This document shows positions 61,938-64,000 of a stretch of DNA of 64,000 nt, one piece after another. Both the position numbers and the translations under genes were made by a program. This DNA is from Polaribacter sp. SA4-12 (GTDB lineage Bacteria > Bacteroidota > Bacteroidia > Flavobacteriales > Flavobacteriaceae), in NCBI RefSeq assembly GCF_002163675.1, contig NZ_CP019334.1:2771501-2835500 (forward strand). Direction: 5' to 3'. Position 1 is the first letter of the stretch, and each line of letters starts with the position of its first letter. The notes beneath the pieces were generated by a model. It saw nothing but the letters and a program-made list of their open reading frames with translations. It had not been told where the DNA came from and made no database searches.

Positions 61938-62417
61938 CTAGGTTGTTAAAGACTTCGTTAATACTTTCCATAGATTTTCATGCTCATAAGAATTTCCATC
62001 CATCAATTCTATTTTAATATGGTTTATATTCCAGTAGTCAGGATGATTAATGAATCTCAAATATGGAGCTACATCTTTTTCTTTTTTCTGAAGTTTAGGC
62101 TTTTCAATGTAAACGTTTAACTCTGCGTATTCCATACTTCCAAATTCATTTTTCATTTTTGGTATTATCACGTTTAAAACTTGTTTTTCAAACGATTTGG
62201 TATAGCAAAATATTAAGTAACTCATTTGTCCGAAACCAAATTTATTATTGCCTTTAAATGAATACATAGTCCTAATATCATTATTCGAATTGATTAGGTC
62301 AATATATTTGTCAATTCCATTGTCTAAATCCCAAAAATCATTAGGACAAGCTCTGATCAATTTCAAAGCATCATCATAGAACTTTCTTTTTACATCATTC
62401 AAATAATATTGACTCAT
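61938..62417 (-). CDS. Hypothetical protein
   Basis: A 159-residue soluble protein without a recognised motif: helical start (SQYYLNDVKRKFYDDALKLIRACPNDF), then mixed alpha/beta with aromatic residues (YLIFCYTKSFEKQVLNVIIPKM, APYLRFINHPDYWNINHIKIEL). One gene in a run of three reverse-strand genes of unknown role near the window end, in a less conserved, cassette-like region. Confidence 0.6.
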   Translation of the reverse strand: MSQYYLNDVKRKFYDDALKLIRACPNDFWDLDNGIDKYIDLINSNNDIRTMYSFKGNNKFGFGQMSYLIFCYTKSFEKQVLNVIIPKMKNEFGSMEYAELNVYIEKPKLQKKEKDVAPYLRFINHPDYWNINHIKIELMDGNSYEHENLWKVLTKSLTT

Positions 62418-62569
62418 AAGGTTACAATGACTTACAACTATAAAGATATCGAACGTTTTAATGTTTTATATCAGAAGTTAAACGAAGTTAGTTGATTTTT
62501 TTTAGAAAGTCAAGTTTACAAACCCATCAACATTTAGATATGTTTTATCAATAGTTATACTTTTTCCAT

Positions 62570-62944
62570 TTAGTGAAAATCACTATACCTTACTTTTTCA
62601 TCATAACCTAAGTTCGGATATTTATCATCAAAACTATTATGAAGAACAATATGTAATCGTTTAAAAAGAAGGTCAATAATTTCTTTTTCGGTTTCTACTT
62701 CACAAGACATATTTACAATGTGTTCTTTTTCTTCTGTACTTCTTTCTTTGTCAACACAAATAAGAGAAATACTAAATCCATCAGTTCCATAAAGTGATAT
62801 TCCAACTGGTTTAAATCGATTAAGATTCAATTTAAAAATTCTTGCTAAGTTTTTAATATCATCTCCACAAGAACCACCAAATGCGTCAGGTATATCTGCA
62901 GAAACGGTTCCTTTAAAATCGTTATACTGAGTACTAGCTATCAT
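62570..62944 (-). CDS. Hypothetical protein
   Basis: A 124-residue soluble protein of alpha/beta composition (FKGTVSADIPDAFGGSCGDDIKNLARIF; VGISLYGTDGFSISLICVDKE; EIIDLLFKRLHIVLHN). No named family. Size and composition resemble immunity-type or accessory proteins of variable regions, but no toxin is next to it. Codon use is like the neighbours. Confidence 0.55.
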   Translation of the reverse strand: MIASTQYNDFKGTVSADIPDAFGGSCGDDIKNLARIFKLNLNRFKPVGISLYGTDGFSISLICVDKERSTEEKEHIVNMSCEVETEKEIIDLLFKRLHIVLHNSFDDKYPNLGYDEKVRYSDFH

Positions 62945-63414
62945 ACTTTTTTAATTTCAATTTTTATTTTCGTTCTGTTACTTTTAATTATTGTTAACAA
63001 TTTATAACTAAAAAATAGTTTTTTTAGTAGTTAACTTTAATACAAAAATAGAAGATAAAAGAGTATCTGTCAATCACTGAAAACAGTTGAATTTTCTCTT
63101 CACTGAAAGTAGTGAATCCCCTCACTGTTTTCAGTGAGAAAATTTAAGTAGCATAATAATTGATAATTATAAATTGAAGTAAATTAGGTTATTACCTATT
63201 AAGCGTTGGGTTTTGTAATTTTTTATTTTGTCAGAATTAATACAAAAGTTATTCATTCTAAGTTTACAAAAACATCAAATTACAACTTATAATATCTAAA
63301 TTGTCAAAAAGACCAATAATTTCAAAAGTTCAGTTTTCGTGAATTTCGCATCGATTTTGAGCTGCAATAAATGAACAAGAATTGTAATTATTTAAAGAAA
63401 AGTAAAAGAATCTA
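62945..63414. other. Gene-free 470-base gap with three CACTG palindromes
   Basis: No coding region is supported. Between 63075 and 63136 are three related dyads: CACTGAAAACAGTTG (63075-63089), CACTGAAAGTAGTG (63101-63114) and CACTGTTTTCAGTG (63123-63136). The first and third are complementary over 13 bases and could pair. Next to them AATTTTCTC (63091-63099) and GAGAAAATT (63135-63143) are complementary. The remaining part is AT-rich without clear signals. Confidence 0.6.
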
Positions 63415-64000
63415 TTAGTACTTTAACTTTAGTTCTTTTCTTTTAGATTTATCTGTTAATTTCTTTTGTTTCCAATAAGGTTCATTACTACTTGCTTTTA
63501 GTTCAGCAGTTGTTATTAAACCAGTTGCATTATCTTCTGACCAACCTAAAATTTTATAAGGAAATTCTTTTTCTACATCAATAGAAATCGTTCTATCAAT
63601 ATTTAGGTATTTTATATTATAAATTAGCTTGTTCTTTGATGTTGTTTTGCTAATGATGGCTTTTTCTACGTCCATCTTTTTGTAATTAAAACGACTATAG
63701 ATTGTAGATGGAATTAAGTTTATTTCTCCTTCTGGTAATTGCCCTTTTTGAATACGAATTCTCGTCATTAAATCTTCTTCTAATAAAGCTGCATTTATTG
63801 TTTTTTCTTCATCACCATCAGCTTCAAAATAAGAGAATTGTTTAAAATTATAGGAATTATCACCAAGGTTTAATTGGGTAAAAGTATGTCCACACCATTC
63901 TTGTATACTTGTGGTTGCTTTTAGAGTAAATGGATGTTTTTTAAAGTTGATTGGCGTAAAAGTAGAAGTGATAATAGAATAATCATAAATACCTGTATTA
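63415..64000 (-). CDS. C-terminal part of a Maf-annotated Bacteroidetes lipoprotein (N-terminus outside window)
   Basis: The reverse frame is open from the stop at 63415 to the window edge (195 codons), beyond the ATG at 63768, which is internal. The residues GIYDYSIITSTFTPI, SIQEWCGHTFTQLN, NFKQFSYFEADGDEE, LLEEDLMTRIRIQKGQLPEG and FPYKILGWSED match the Bacteroidetes lipoprotein group often called septum formation inhibitor Maf, although it is not related to the true Maf nucleotidase. Function unknown. The gene is partial at its 5' end. Confidence 0.72.
   Translation of the reverse strand, partial: NTGIYDYSIITSTFTPINFKKHPFTLKATTSIQEWCGHTFTQLNLGDNSYNFKQFSYFEADGDEEKTINAALLEEDLMTRIRIQKGQLPEGEINLIPSTIYSRFNYKKMDVEKAIISKTTSKNKLIYNIKYLNIDRTISIDVEKEFPYKILGWSEDNATGLITTAELKASSNEPYWKQKKLTDKSKRKELKLKY

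Noticed and set aside
1..64000. CRISPR arrays, tRNA, rRNA, transposases and prophage genes
   Set aside because: Looked for on both strands by pattern; no repeat-spacer array, cloverleaf, rRNA core sequence or mobile-element protein was recognised. A tRNAscan or Rfam search would settle small RNAs.

Overview
The window is chromosomal DNA from a low-GC marine-type Bacteroidota, most likely a Flavobacteriaceae member close to Polaribacter or Tenacibaculum. Evidence: very AT-rich genes, Bacteroidetes -7 promoter boxes (TAnnTTTG), a type IX secretion sorting domain on an M1 peptidase, an intact bat (VWA/MoxR) operon, SulP/carbonic anhydrase operons, and flavobacterial intergenic repeats. No rRNA, tRNA, CRISPR array, prophage or transposase was seen.

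Layout. 1-5.9 kb: the 3' end of pyruvate kinase, a repeat-rich gap, a membrane M28 peptidase, CBS, GIDE-like, zinc-ribbon and GNAT genes, and ssb. 6.0-28.3 kb: a dense stress/low-energy island. It holds two paralogous lipoproteins near its ends, a D-lactate dehydrogenase-like enzyme, an L,D-transpeptidase, an MlaEFD-type lipid transporter, a phospholipid synthase-like enzyme with a metallophosphoesterase, a CbpA/CbpM chaperone pair, a soluble PAS histidine kinase with a REC-CRP response regulator, four double-domain universal stress proteins, a ribosome hibernation factor, an ATP-cone/nuclease fusion and a beta-CASP RNase-like protein. 28.5-31.2 kb: a two-gene molybdenum hydroxylase. 31.3-41.5 kb: metG, LD-carboxypeptidase, YraN, DMT exporter, TlpA-like protein, SDR, CvpA and small hypotheticals. 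41.5-47.1 kb: two SulP/carbonic anhydrase units. 47.2-56.4 kb: a reverse-strand bat operon interrupted by a four-helix-bundle gene between near-identical 28-bp repeats. 56.5-61.7 kb: LpxH-like, M1 peptidase, choice-of-anchor B protein and thiL. 61.9-64 kb: small unassigned genes and the 3' part of a Maf-annotated lipoprotein gene.

Main discovery. Eleven copies of an FNR/CRP-like operator, (C/A)TGAY-N4-RTCA(T/G/C), lie between 5987 and 27112. In nine, the centre is exactly 36.5 bp from the downstream edge of a TAnnTTTG-like -7 box (if the start point is about 5 bp past the box, the operator sits near -41.5, the class II activator position). All nine boxes point into the island gene expected to be transcribed, with predicted leaders of roughly 10-25 nt. 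The REC-CRP regulator encoded in the middle of the island (18440-19489), with its PAS kinase, is the obvious candidate to read these sites. I infer a local, DosR-like dormancy or low-oxygen regulon that couples fermentation, envelope maintenance, ribosome hibernation and RNA turnover. The operator geometry is read directly from the sequence; the inducing signal is inference.
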